Shown one piece after another: positions 54,385 through 63,347 of a stretch of 64,000 nucleotides of DNA; the first letter of the stretch is position 1; every line of letters starts with the position of its first letter. The translations under genes were made by a program, and so were the position numbers. Source of the stretch: Streptomyces rubiginosohelvolus (GTDB taxonomy: Bacteria > Actinomycetota > Actinomycetes > Streptomycetales > Streptomycetaceae); NCBI RefSeq assembly GCF_014649875.1, contig NZ_BMTW01000001.1:1-64000 (forward strand). Direction: 5' to 3'. Below the pieces are notes generated by a model. The model was not told the DNA's origin. It saw nothing but the letters and a program-made list of their open reading frames with translations, and ran no database searches.

Positions 54385-54974
54385 CGCAGAGCGGCATCGG
54401 CCATCGCCCGCAGCTCGTCGCCGCAGACTCCGCTCGCGGCCTGCACCGCGATCCCGAAGGCCAGGGTGGTGACGTACCGGGCCAGCACCGCCGGATCGGT
54501 CCCCGGCGGCAGGTCGCCCTCGTCGGCGGCCCGCCGGAACCGCTCCTGGATCCGGCAGCAGCTGTCGTTCCGCCAGTCGGCGAGCAGGTCGCGGACCTCG
54601 CGCCCGGAGTCGCTCGCGGCCAGCGCGCCCTGGACGCCCAGGCACCCCTGCGGACCGGACGGGCGGGTGGTGGTCCGGATGGTGCCGGCCAGGAGCTCGG
54701 TGGCCACGCCGCGGGCGGTCGGCTGCTCCAGGGCCCGGACCAGATAGTCGCTGGGGCCGGTGGCGTAGCGCTCCATGGCCTTGCGGAACAGCTCCTGCTT
54801 GTTGCCGAACGCCGCGTACACGCTGGTGGCGGAGATGCCCATCGCGTCCGTCAGCGCGGCCAGGCTGGCGCCCTCGTAGCCGTGCTCCCAGAACACCAGC
54901 ATCGCGCGCTCCAGCGCCTGGTCGGCGTCGAACCCCCTCGGCCGGCCGCTCGGGCCCTTCTTCCTCGTCTCCAC
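54366..54974 (-). CDS. TetR-family transcriptional regulator (divergent from SDR)
   Basis: A 202-residue regulator: HTH ASLAALTDAMGISATSVYAAFGNKQELF at about 36-63 and a C-terminal domain with GPQGCLGVQGALAASDSGREVRDLLADWRN, as in many redox- or antibiotic-responsive TetR proteins that sit beside an SDR. Start is GTG at 54974. Two Cys pairs (CC at about 140) might sense oxidation; that is speculation. It probably represses itself and the divergent SDR. Confidence 0.88.
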   Translation of the reverse strand: METRKKGPSGRPRGFDADQALERAMLVFWEHGYEGASLAALTDAMGISATSVYAAFGNKQELFRKAMERYATGPSDYLVRALEQPTARGVATELLAGTIRTTTRPSGPQGCLGVQGALAASDSGREVRDLLADWRNDSCCRIQERFRRAADEGDLPPGTDPAVLARYVTTLAFGIAVQAASGVCGDELRAMADAALRTWPPV

Positions 54975-54990
54975 CCCCTCATCCTACGTC

Positions 54991-55080
54991 TTCCGTAGTG
55001 ACCGATGCAGAAGTGCTACGGTGAAGTTCCGCATCGATCACTACGGAAATCGATGACCACGGAACTCGACGACTACGGAA
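54991..55080. promoter_or_regulatory. Inverted and tandem repeats forming the TetR/SDR operator region
   Basis: TTCCGTAGTGACCGATGC (54991-55008) and 55031-55048 are inverted copies over 18 bp with one mismatch. From 55033 three tandem 16-bp units follow directly: ATCGATCACTACGGAA, ATCGATGACCACGGAA and CTCGACGACTACGGAA, ending 13 bp before the SDR start. The repeated core is ACTACGGAA. Confidence 0.7.
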
Positions 55081-55093
55081 TCCGGGGAACACC

Positions 55094-55780
55094 ATGACCG
55101 TCACCCTGATCACCGGCGCCAACAAGGGCATCGGCTACGCGACCGCCAAGCAGCTCGCGGAACTGGGCCACACCGTCTACATCGGCGCCCGTGACGTCGA
55201 GCGGGGCGAGAAGGCCGCCGCTGAACTCGGCGCGCGGTTCGTCCGGCTCGACGTCACCGACGACGCGTCGGTGGACAGCGCACTGGCGGCGATCGGCGCG
55301 GCCGAGGGCCGGCTCGACGTCCTGGTCAACAACGCGGGCCTCCTGGGACACGGGGACGTCGACGGCCCCAAGGCCCTGCGGGTCTTCGACACGAACGCGG
55401 TGGGAATCGTCCGCGTCACGGAGGCGGCGCTCCCCCTGCTGCGCGCGTCCTCGAACGCCACGGTCGTCAACGTCTCCAGCAGCGCCGGGTCGTTCTGGGC
55501 GGTGAACAACCCCGACCGGGTGGAGTCCACGCTGCCGCTGGCGCTCTACTCCGCCTCGAAGGCGGCGGCCACCATGCTCACGGTCCAGTACGCGAAGTCC
55601 GAGCCGGGCATCCGGTTCAACGCGGTCGAGCCGGGCCCGACCGCCACCGACATGACCGCGGAGTTCGGCATCGGGCGCTCCCCCGAGGAGAGCGCCCGGG
55701 TCGTCGTACGGTTCGCGACGCTCGACGCGGACGGCCCGACGGGAACCTTGCAGGACGAGGCCGGGGTGCTGCCCTGGTAG
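55094..55780 (+). CDS. Short-chain dehydrogenase/reductase
   Basis: A 228-residue classical-type SDR: TGANKGIGYA (cofactor loop), NNAG, Ser in VVNVSSSAGSF and YSASKAA (catalytic Tyr and Lys). ARDVERG after the second strand suggests NADP preference. It reduces or oxidises an unknown carbonyl compound, probably one sensed by the divergent TetR. Start ATG is 13 bp after the last tandem repeat. Confidence 0.88.
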   Translation: MTVTLITGANKGIGYATAKQLAELGHTVYIGARDVERGEKAAAELGARFVRLDVTDDASVDSALAAIGAAEGRLDVLVNNAGLLGHGDVDGPKALRVFDTNAVGIVRVTEAALPLLRASSNATVVNVSSSAGSFWAVNNPDRVESTLPLALYSASKAAATMLTVQYAKSEPGIRFNAVEPGPTATDMTAEFGIGRSPEESARVVVRFATLDADGPTGTLQDEAGVLPW

Positions 55781-55808
55781 GCACCCAGGTCCTGCGCCGG
55801 GGCGGCGG

Positions 55809-56234
55809 TCAGGCTCCGGAGCCTGCGATGGCGGTGACGCGGATCTCCACCCGCATGGCGGCGAGCCCGAGGACGGTGACGCCGGTCTCGGTCCAGATCG
55901 GCGCACGGCCGCCGAGACGGAGGCGGAACTGCTCGGCCATGACCCGGTTGTGGTCCTCGCCGATGACGTCCTCCCCCGGCGCGACCTTGTGGTACGAGTT
56001 CACGTGGATGACGTCCTTCCAGGTCGCGCCGACCGTGGCGAGCGTGCGCTCCACGTTGTCGAAGGCCCGGACGATCTCGTCCTCCAGCGAGTCGGGGATG
56101 GACAGGTCGTCGTCGACCCCGGCCTGACCGGAGATCTCGACCCGGTCCCCGACGCGGACGGCGCCGCTGTAGCCGAGGGCCTCGTGAAGCTTCTCGCCGT
56201 AGCCCGGAACGACGCCGAAGGTGACGGTGCTCAT
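55809..56234 (-). CDS. RidA/YjgF family protein
   Basis: A 141-residue RidA-fold protein (family usually 110-140). It has SGQAGVDDDLSIPDSLEDEIVRAFDNVERTLATVGATWKDVIHVNSYH and the C-terminal VEIRVTAIAG, where Arg corresponds to the residue that holds the imine substrate's carboxylate in RidA. It is divergent from a MarR gene, suggesting regulated detoxification rather than the housekeeping ridA. Confidence 0.85.
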   Translation of the reverse strand: MSTVTFGVVPGYGEKLHEALGYSGAVRVGDRVEISGQAGVDDDLSIPDSLEDEIVRAFDNVERTLATVGATWKDVIHVNSYHKVAPGEDVIGEDHNRVMAEQFRLRLGGRAPIWTETGVTVLGLAAMRVEIRVTAIAGSGA

Positions 56235-56279
56235 GATGCTTCCTCTCTCCGCACCCGAGGGTGCGTTTCCGCTTCCATG

Positions 56280-56331
56280 ACTTCACGCGTAAAGTAACTG
56301 TAGCAAGCGATGACTTCAAGCGCAAAGTCAT
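56280..56331. promoter_or_regulatory. Two MarR-type boxes between RidA and MarR genes
   Basis: ACTTCACGCGTAAAGT (56280-56295) and ACTTCAAGCGCAAAGT (56313-56328) are near copies with centres 33 bp apart, about three helix turns. Each is a partial palindrome with ACTT/AAGT ends; the second extends to ATGACTT...AAGTCAT (56310-56331). Confidence 0.65.
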
Positions 56332-56362
56332 CGGGGAGCACATCGAGGGGACGGGAAGACCG

Positions 56363-56896
56363 ATGAGCGGCACGGAGAGGCCCATGAGCGGGACGGACGG
56401 GCGCGAGGTGGAGCGCACGAGCGGGCAGGCGGACGACGAGCAGCCGCACTGGCTCGACGAGCAGGAGAAGGCGGCGTGGACGGGGCTGATCTCCCTGGTC
56501 CTGCTGCTGCCCGGCAAGCTGGAGTCGCCGCTGCGGCAGGAGCACGGCATCACCCTGTTCGAGTACCTCGTACTCAGCCATCTCTCCGAGGCCCCCGGGC
56601 GGAAACTGCGGATGGGCGAGCTCGCCTTCCTCGCCAGCGGGTCCCTCTCCCGGCTCTCCAACGTCATCAAACGGTGTGAGCAGCGCGGCTGGGTCGTCCG
56701 GACCCCCGACCCGGCCGACGGGCGTTACACCCTCGCCGAACTCACCGACGCGGGCTTCGACATCGTGCGCGAGGCGGCCCCCACACACCTGCGCGCCGTG
56801 CGCGGCCTCGTCCTTGACTCCCTGAACACGGCCGACCAGAAGGCGCTCGTCCGCATCGCGGAGAAGATGCGGATCGTGCCCGACGACTTCGGCTGA
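56363..56896 (+). CDS. MarR-family transcriptional regulator
   Basis: A 177-residue winged-helix regulator: EHGITLFEYLVLSHLSEAPGRKLRMGELAFLASGSLSRLSNVIKRCEQRGWVVRTPDPADGR is the MarR DNA-binding core with its wing. ATG 56363 follows GGGAAGA; an in-frame extension to 56261 would run through both operator boxes and is unlikely. It probably represses itself and the divergent RidA gene. Confidence 0.85.
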   Translation: MSGTERPMSGTDGREVERTSGQADDEQPHWLDEQEKAAWTGLISLVLLLPGKLESPLRQEHGITLFEYLVLSHLSEAPGRKLRMGELAFLASGSLSRLSNVIKRCEQRGWVVRTPDPADGRYTLAELTDAGFDIVREAAPTHLRAVRGLVLDSLNTADQKALVRIAEKMRIVPDDFG

Positions 56897-56902
56897 CCGC
56901 CG

Positions 56903-58456
56903 TCACCGCCCTCTGGCCCCGTCCGTGACCCGGTCGAGGTGGTAGAGGTCGGCGACGCAGCCGCCCGGCCAGTACCGCTCCCCGCCCTCGCTGAACGGCT
57001 CCAGCATCTGGCTGATCACCAGGCGCTCGTACGGCAGGACCCGCTCCCCGGCCGCCGCCCCCTCGCGCAGGCGGCGGTCCTGGGCGTCCCACTTCTCGGC
57101 CCGGGCCCGCATCGCGGTGTCCAGGTCGGTCAGGGCGATCGCCGGGCCCACGCAGACCAGGACGCAGAGCGCGGCGCACACCGCCTTCGCCGGGGCGGTG
57201 CGGCGCACGTACCGGCGGGCGGCCAGGCCCAGCAGGGCGCCCGCGCCGACGAGCAGGATCACGTACAGCAGGAGGTAGTCGTTCCACAGCCGGTTGGCGC
57301 TCGGGTCGCTCACCCGGTCCCGGAACACCGGGTACGCGATGACCGTGCACAGGTAGCCGGAGACCAGCAGCGTGACCAGCCCGGCGGCGGTCAGCAACGG
57401 CCAGTGCGCGGGCGGGCGGGGCGTCGTCCCGTCCGCCCTGCGGCACAGCAGCCCCAGCAGGACGCCCACCGCGACCGCGCCCACGTACTGCCAGGTCGTC
57501 ACCACGGTGACGGTGATCTCCACGAACGCGCGCAGCGACGCGGCGAGGGAGTCCGGGGCGAGCAGGGACGTGGTCTCCGCCCCGAAGCGCTCCCTGCGGG
57601 TCGTGGAGCCGGGTGAGGTGATGAGGACCAGGGCCCCGGCCGCCGTCCCGGCGATGCCTCCGGCGCACCACAGGCGGACGAATCCCCGGTCTCCGGCGGG
57701 GACGACCCGGCCGGAGAGGAGGAGCGCAGCCAGCAGCACCATCACCACGACGATCGCCGTCTCCTCGGACAGCGTGGCGAGGAAGGCCGCCATCAGCACC
57801 GCGACGGCGATCGCGACGACCCGCCCCCGCCGGGTACGGGCGAGCAGCAGCGGAATCAGCGCGGCGCAGGCCAGGACGGGCGGCAGCGTGTGCGAGACCG
57901 ACGCGGCGGGCCAGTAGAACGTCTTGTACGTGTTCGGCGTGACGAACAGGAACAGCGCGGTGGTCATGACCGCCAGCAGGAGCGGCATCCCGCGCGGGGT
58001 GCGCAGCCCGGCCCGGCGCAGCGCCAGGACGGCTACCGCCCACAGGACCGCGAGCACCAGCACCCCGCTGATCAGGGGGTACCACTGGTGTCCCGCGACC
58101 TGGAACTTCGCGTAGGCGCCGACCAGGAGCGCGTTGGCGACCCGCCCGTTGTCGTCGAGGTAGAACTTCCCGACGAGGCCGCTGATGCCGTCGTCCCGTA
58201 CGCGCGGCAGGAAGCACCAGTCGTCCGCGCCGGGCCGCACCCACCGCCCGAACCAGGACGCGGCGGCGAGCAGGGCGAGCGGCGGGAGCGCGAGGGCACT
58301 CACCCAGAGCGCCGTCCAGGGGTGGTCCGCCGGGCGCCCGGACCGGTCCCGCTCGGCCCTGGTCCGCCCTGTCCTGTTCCGCCCTGCCTGGTCCGTCACG
58401 GTCGTCTCCTGCGCGCCGCCGGTCGGGGCCGCGGTCACGGGCACGTCGTCGGACAT
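56903..58456 (-). CDS. DUF6056-type polytopic membrane protein, possible GT-C glycosyltransferase
   Basis: A 517-residue protein with about eleven membrane segments. The first extracytoplasmic loop (GADDWCFLPRVRDDGISGLVGKFYLDDNGRVANALL) has the acidic DD pair expected of GT-C enzymes that use lipid-linked sugars. FYWPAASVSHTLPPVLAC and FLATLSEETAIV match the DUF6056 pattern. It starts 8 bp after the GtrB-GtrA fusion gene. In phage-type Gtr systems the third gene is a polytopic transferase, so this may transfer the sugar to a wall or surface acceptor; that is inference. Confidence 0.72.
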   Translation of the reverse strand: MSDDVPVTAAPTGGAQETTVTDQAGRNRTGRTRAERDRSGRPADHPWTALWVSALALPPLALLAAASWFGRWVRPGADDWCFLPRVRDDGISGLVGKFYLDDNGRVANALLVGAYAKFQVAGHQWYPLISGVLVLAVLWAVAVLALRRAGLRTPRGMPLLLAVMTTALFLFVTPNTYKTFYWPAASVSHTLPPVLACAALIPLLLARTRRGRVVAIAVAVLMAAFLATLSEETAIVVVMVLLAALLLSGRVVPAGDRGFVRLWCAGGIAGTAAGALVLITSPGSTTRRERFGAETTSLLAPDSLAASLRAFVEITVTVVTTWQYVGAVAVGVLLGLLCRRADGTTPRPPAHWPLLTAAGLVTLLVSGYLCTVIAYPVFRDRVSDPSANRLWNDYLLLYVILLVGAGALLGLAARRYVRRTAPAKAVCAALCVLVCVGPAIALTDLDTAMRARAEKWDAQDRRLREGAAAGERVLPYERLVISQMLEPFSEGGERYWPGGCVADLYHLDRVTDGARGR

Positions 58457-58464
58457 CGCGTCCT

Positions 58465-60123
58465 TCACCGGTCCTGGGGCGAGCGGGTGGGCAGCGTCGC
58501 GGGCGCGGGGCGGCCGGCCAGCGGTTCGGCGGGGGCTCTCCCCGCCTCCGCCACGGCGCGGGCCGCCTTGGTCTGGCCGGAGGTGATCGCCCACCGCGCC
58601 AGCAGGAAGGAGATCGGCGTGACGATGACTCCGGCGGCCAGCGCGGCGAGGTTCTTGTCCATCCCGAGGCCGCTGACCGCTCCGTAGAGCAGCGCCCCGG
58701 ACGCCACCAGGTTGACCATGCTGGAGAGGGGATAGCGGACGAACGCGTGCCAGGTCGGCCGCGTCCGGCAGGTGATGTAGGAGTTGAGCAGGAACGAGCA
58801 CACGATGCTGATCACGTAGCCGATGACGTGGGCGGTCAGATAGGGGATCCAGCGGTTCAGGGAGGCGTAGACGCCGAGGTAGACGGCGGTGTTCACACAG
58901 CCGATGAGGATGAAACTGCCGAACTGGCGGACGGTACGGGACCGGCTCGGGGAAGCGGGAGGGCCCGGGGCGGCGGGGCCGGTGGCCGACTCGGTGGCGG
59001 TGCTCTCGGCCGGGCCTCCGCCATCGGTGAGCGCGGGGTCTCCGGTGATCGCCCGGCCCCCGCTCAGCGGCTTGTCCCTGGTCAGCTGCTTGCCGCCGCT
59101 CAGCTGCTTGTCCCCGCCAAGCTGCCCGCCGCCGGGCGGCTGCGTGTCCCTGGTGAGCTGCGTGCGCGGCGGGCTGTCCGGCAGCACCGCCCGGCAGGTC
59201 GCGTCCGTCTCCCGTACGACGTACGGCGGGCGGTGCTTCGCCTCGTGGTAGATCCGGCCCACGTACTCACCGATGACCCCGAGCGTCACCAGCTGGATGC
59301 CGCTCAGGGCGACGACGGCGATGAGCAGGGTGGCGTAACCGGGGGTGTCCACGCCGTGCAGGACGACGCGCACGACGGTCCACAGGGCGTAGGCCAGCGC
59401 CGAGACGAAGACCCAGAAGCCGGTGTAGATCGCGAGGCGCAGCGGCCGGTTGTTGAAGGAGAGCAGTCCGTCGATGCCGTAGTTCAGCAGCCGCCTGCTG
59501 CCCCACTTCGACCGGCCCGCCACCCGCTCGCTGTTGCGGTAGCGGAAGGTGACCGTGTCGAAGCCGATCCAGGAGAAGATCCCCTTGGAGAAGCGGTTGC
59601 TCTCGGGGAGGGAGAGCACGCTCTCCACCGCCCGCCGCGACAGCAGCCGGAAGTCGCCCGAGCCGTCGATCAGCTCCACGTCCATGCAGCGGCGCACGAG
59701 CGCGTAGTAGGTATGGCTGAGGGTGCTGCGGACCATGCCCTCGCCCGTGCGGTCGCGACGCGGGATGACCTGGTCGTAGCCGTGCCGGTGCAGCTCCAGC
59801 ATGCGGGGGATCAGCTCGGGCGGGTGCTGGAGGTCGGCGTCCATGATGACCACGGCCGCCCCACGCGACATGCGGAGGCCCGCGAGCATGGCGGCCTCCT
59901 TGCCGAAGTTGCGGCTGAAGGCGGTGTAGTGGACGCGCGGGTCACGGGCGGCGATGGCGTTGAGCAGGGGGCGGGTGCGGTCCCGGCTGCCGTCGTCGAC
60001 GTAACAGATCTCGAAGCTGTCCCCGAGGGGGTCCAGGACGCCGAGCAGCGCGGCGTGGAAGGACTCGATGACCTCGGCCTCGTCGAAACACGGCACGACG
60101 ACCGACAGCTGAAGGCCAGTCAC
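58465..60123 (-). CDS. GtrB-GtrA fusion: polyprenyl-phosphate glycosyltransferase with flippase-like domain
   Basis: A 552-residue protein starting with GTG after GGAGGTGG. Residues 5-230 are a GT2 DPM1/GtrB-type domain ([35 protein letters not shown] as the DxD region, [13 protein letters not shown]), followed by two membrane segments. After a repetitive linker (about 300-395) residues 398-520 form a GtrA domain of four membrane segments ([34 protein letters not shown]). GtrB makes undecaprenyl-phosphate-sugar and GtrA is thought to flip it, so one polypeptide joins both steps. It is in an operon with the DUF6056 gene. Confidence 0.87.
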   Translation of the reverse strand: MTGLQLSVVVPCFDEAEVIESFHAALLGVLDPLGDSFEICYVDDGSRDRTRPLLNAIAARDPRVHYTAFSRNFGKEAAMLAGLRMSRGAAVVIMDADLQHPPELIPRMLELHRHGYDQVIPRRDRTGEGMVRSTLSHTYYALVRRCMDVELIDGSGDFRLLSRRAVESVLSLPESNRFSKGIFSWIGFDTVTFRYRNSERVAGRSKWGSRRLLNYGIDGLLSFNNRPLRLAIYTGFWVFVSALAYALWTVVRVVLHGVDTPGYATLLIAVVALSGIQLVTLGVIGEYVGRIYHEAKHRPPYVVRETDATCRAVLPDSPPRTQLTRDTQPPGGGQLGGDKQLSGGKQLTRDKPLSGGRAITGDPALTDGGGPAESTATESATGPAAPGPPASPSRSRTVRQFGSFILIGCVNTAVYLGVYASLNRWIPYLTAHVIGYVISIVCSFLLNSYITCRTRPTWHAFVRYPLSSMVNLVASGALLYGAVSGLGMDKNLAALAAGVIVTPISFLLARWAITSGQTKAARAVAEAGRAPAEPLAGRPAPATLPTRSPQDR

Positions 60124-60402
60124 TCGCCACCTCCGGACTTCGGGCGTCTGGTGGGGCCGGGTCCCTGACCGGCGGCTGCGCCGTCGGACTCCGGCGCCGG
60201 GGCCCGGGTCGCGCCACGTCCGCCCCATCTGACGACGGGCGGCGGCCTCCGTCTCTCCGTACACGCACGGGCGGACCGCTTTCCGCCGCCCTTTCATGCG
60301 AACAGCGGAGGCGGACCGGCACAACCGCTCAGGCGGACGGCGGATGCGGTTCGGTGGATCGCCGGGTCGCGGGGGCGAAAAGGCGGACATAGCCTCGCAA
60401 AC

Positions 60403-62559
60403 GTGACGTCTCCTCGACCGCCACGGAAGACCGGCCCGCTCGCCGCCCTGGCCTCGGCACCGCTCGTCGCCCTGCCCGCCGCCCTGGTCTCGGCGCTGCT
60501 CGCCGTGGGCTGGCTGGTGCTCCCCGCCGCCGTGCCCGCGCGCGCCGACGACCCCGTCGAGCTGTCCCGGGACGGGCAGATCACCGACCGGGTCGGGGCC
60601 CTGGGCGACCGGACGGGGCGGGTGGAGGACGCCCTCGACCGGTTGTACGACGAGCAGCGCATCCAGCTCTTCGTGGTGTACGTACGCGATTTCTCCGGCC
60701 GGTCCGGACAGACCTGGAGCGACGAGACCGCCGACCGCAACGGTCTGGGCCAGGACGACGTGTTGCTCTCCGTCGCCACCCACGACCGGCAGTACGCCTA
60801 CTCCGTCGACGTGGACTCCCGGCTCACCGATGCCCAGCTGCGGGACGTGGCGGGGACCGCGATCGAGCCCGCGCTGCGGGAGAACGACTGGGCGGGGGCG
60901 GCGATCGGCGCGGCCGACGGCTACGCCTCCGTCCTGGCCGGCCGCCCCGTGACCGCCCCCGCGATCACCCCGGGCCCCGCCGACCCCGGAACGGGCGGCT
61001 CCGACTCGACCGGCGCCCGCGACTTCATCCTTCCGGTGGCCGTCGTCGCGGGCGTGGGCGCGGTCGGCGTCTACGCGTACGCCCGGCGTAAACGGCGTAC
61101 GACGACCCGCACCACCCCGGCGGCCACCGGGTGGGGCCGGGGCGCGGGGGCGGGCGGTGCGCCGGAGCCGCCGACGCCGCTGCCGGAGCTGGACGCGCAG
61201 GCCAAGCAGGTACTGGTGGACACCGACGACGCGGTGCGCACGAGCGAGGAGGAACTCGGTTTCGCCACCGCCCAGTTCGGCGAGGAGGCGGCGAAGCCGT
61301 TCACGGAGGCGGTCGCGCGGGCGAAGGACGAGCTGACGCAGTCGTTCCGGTTGCGCCAGCAGCTCGACGACGCCTTCCCCGAGGACGACGCGACCCGCCG
61401 CCGGATGCTGGACGAGATCCTGCGGAGGTGCGCCACCGCGAACGAGGGGCTCGACACCGTTTCCGAGGACTTCGACCGGCTGCGCGCCCTGGAACGTACC
61501 GCTCCGCAGGCCCTGGCCACCGTGGACGCCACCCAGCGCGACCTCGCCGGGCGGGTCGCGGCGGCCGAGTCGGGCGTCGCCGGGCTGCGCGAGCGGTACG
61601 GGGAGGGCGCCGCCGCCCCCGTGGCGGCCGACGTCGAGCAGGCGAAGGACCGGCTCGTCTTCGCGGGCTCCGCCGTGGAGGAGGCCCGTACGGCGGTCGA
61701 CGGCGGCGAGAACTCCCGGGCCGCCGTGTACATCCGGGCGGCCGAGGGCGCGGTGGGCCAGGCCGGCACGCTGCTGGACTCGGTGGACCGGCGGGCGGCG
61801 GAGCTGGGCGAGGCGGCCCGGAAGCTGCCGGCCGCGCTGACCGAGACGGATACCGACCTCGCGGACGCGGGCGGGCTGCTGGAAGGGACCGCCGAGGGGG
61901 CCTCGACCGCCGATCTGCGCGGCCGGATCGCCCGCGCCGAGACCGTACTCGCCGATGTACGGGGCGCGATGGCGGCGGGGCCGTACGACCCGATCGACGC
62001 GCTGCGGCGGGTGGAGGAGGCGGACGCGGCCCTGGACGAGGCGCTGGCGGGGGCCCGGGACCAGGAGCGCGGCGAGGCGAAGGCCCGGTCCCTCCTCGAT
62101 CAGGCGATGCTCACCGCCCGGTCCGCGATCGGGGCGGCGGCCGACTTCATCACGACCAACCGGGGCGCGGTCGGCAGCCAGGCCCGTACCCGGCTGGCCG
62201 AGGCGCAGCGGCGGTGGGAGGCGGCCCGGGAGCTGTCGGCCACAGACGCGCAGGGGGCGCTGGCGGAGGCACGGCAGGCGGACGCGCTGGCCGGGCAGGC
62301 GATGGCCCTGGCCGAGCAGGACGTCCGCGGTTTCGGCTCGATGCAGGGCCCCGGCGGGATGGGAGGCGGAGGCGGCGGCATGGGCGGGGCGGTGCTCGGC
62401 GGCATCATCCTCGGCGGCCTGTTCGGGGGTGGCGGCGGCCGGGGCGGGGGCATGGGCGGCGGCTTCGGCGGCGGCCGGTCCGGGGGCTTCGGCGGCGGGC
62501 CGGGCAGTTTCGGCGGCGGCGGAACGCGGGGGCGGCGAGGCGGTGGCGGCCGCTTCTGA
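60403..62559 (+). CDS. TPM-domain (YgcG-type) membrane protein with long coiled coil and Gly-rich tail
   Basis: A 718-residue protein. Signal peptide or anchor to about residue 48; TPM_phosphatase-type domain at about 50-190 ([38 protein letters not shown]...[24 protein letters not shown]); membrane segment at 207-226; then about 400 residues of Ala/Glu/Arg-rich coiled coil and a Gly-rich tail (about 647-718) with [19 protein letters not shown] proteins are implicated in photosystem repair in plants and envelope stress in bacteria. The downstream pspA 58 bp away supports an envelope role. Start is GTG. Confidence 0.82.
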   Translation: MTSPRPPRKTGPLAALASAPLVALPAALVSALLAVGWLVLPAAVPARADDPVELSRDGQITDRVGALGDRTGRVEDALDRLYDEQRIQLFVVYVRDFSGRSGQTWSDETADRNGLGQDDVLLSVATHDRQYAYSVDVDSRLTDAQLRDVAGTAIEPALRENDWAGAAIGAADGYASVLAGRPVTAPAITPGPADPGTGGSDSTGARDFILPVAVVAGVGAVGVYAYARRKRRTTTRTTPAATGWGRGAGAGGAPEPPTPLPELDAQAKQVLVDTDDAVRTSEEELGFATAQFGEEAAKPFTEAVARAKDELTQSFRLRQQLDDAFPEDDATRRRMLDEILRRCATANEGLDTVSEDFDRLRALERTAPQALATVDATQRDLAGRVAAAESGVAGLRERYGEGAAAPVAADVEQAKDRLVFAGSAVEEARTAVDGGENSRAAVYIRAAEGAVGQAGTLLDSVDRRAAELGEAARKLPAALTETDTDLADAGGLLEGTAEGASTADLRGRIARAETVLADVRGAMAAGPYDPIDALRRVEEADAALDEALAGARDQERGEAKARSLLDQAMLTARSAIGAAADFITTNRGAVGSQARTRLAEAQRRWEAARELSATDAQGALAEARQADALAGQAMALAEQDVRGFGSMQGPGGMGGGGGGMGGAVLGGIILGGLFGGGGGRGGGMGGGFGGGRSGGFGGGPGSFGGGGTRGRRGGGGRF

Positions 62560-62617
62560 AACGACCGGCAGAACAGGACCACAACGTGAACCGTCTCGAC
62601 TTCCAAGGAGCCATCCC

Positions 62618-63331
62618 ATGACCAAGCAGACCATCCTCGGCCGTGTCACCCAGCTCGCGAAGGCCAACATCAACGCCCTCCTCGACCAGGCCGAGGACCC
62701 GCAGAAGATGCTGGACCAGCTGATCCGGGACTACACGAACAACATCGCGGAGGCCGAGCAGGCGGTCGCGGCCACCATCGGCAACCTGCGGCTGATGGAG
62801 CAGGACCACAAGGAGGACGTGGAGGCGGCGGCCGAGTGGGGCGGCAAGGCGCTGGCGGCCAGCCGGAAGGCCGACGAGCTGCGCGGGGCCGGGTCGGTGG
62901 CGGAGGCCGACACGTTCGACAACCTGGCGAAGGTGGCGCTGGGCCGTCAGCTCCAGTCCGAGCAGGAGGCGAAGACGGCGGAGCCCACCATCGCCTCGCA
63001 GACGGAGGTCGTGGACAAGCTGAAGACGGGGCTCGACCAGATGAAGGGCAAGCTCTCCGAGCTCAAGGCCAAGCGCGACGAGCTGGTGGCCCGTTCGAAG
63101 TCCGCCCAGGCGCAGAACCAGATGATGGACGCCGTGAAGAACATCGACGTCCTCGACCCGACGAGCGAGCTGAGCCGCTTCGAGGACAAGGTGCGCCGCG
63201 AGGAGGCGAAGGCCCTGGGCAAGCAGGAGCTGGCCGCCTCCTCGCTGGACGCCCAGTTCGAGCAGCTGGACAGCCTGGGCGACAGCGCCGAGGTGGAAGC
63301 CCGGCTGGCGGCCCTGAAGACGGGCGCGTAG
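62618..63331 (+). CDS. pspA: Phage shock protein A (PspA/IM30) family
   Basis: A 237-residue, almost wholly coiled-coil protein beginning with an amphipathic helix ([38 protein letters not shown]), the hallmark of PspA/IM30. It assembles on the inner face of the membrane to protect it under stress. The ATG follows AAGGAG. It is downstream of the TPM gene and probably co-transcribed. No PspB, C or F genes are present, as usual in Streptomyces. Confidence 0.92.
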   Translation: MTKQTILGRVTQLAKANINALLDQAEDPQKMLDQLIRDYTNNIAEAEQAVAATIGNLRLMEQDHKEDVEAAAEWGGKALAASRKADELRGAGSVAEADTFDNLAKVALGRQLQSEQEAKTAEPTIASQTEVVDKLKTGLDQMKGKLSELKAKRDELVARSKSAQAQNQMMDAVKNIDVLDPTSELSRFEDKVRREEAKALGKQELAASSLDAQFEQLDSLGDSAEVEARLAALKTGA

Positions 63332-63347
63332 CCGGACCGAGCGGGCC

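Noticed and set aside
59045..59165. GC-rich repeated DNA suggesting a CRISPR-like or regulatory array
   Set aside because: It encodes the Gly/Lys/Gln/Leu-rich linker of the GtrB-GtrA protein in frame; the units are degenerate and have no spacers.
59942..60322. Small minus-strand frame upstream of the GtrB-GtrA gene
   Set aside because: It overlaps the start of that gene in another frame and has Arg/Pro-rich shadow composition. The 60124-60402 interval appears to be promoter sequence only.
60124..62673. 850-codon in-frame extension of the GtrB-GtrA gene
   Set aside because: It is antisense to the TPM gene. GTG 60123 has an excellent ribosome site and places the GT2 domain at the N-terminus.
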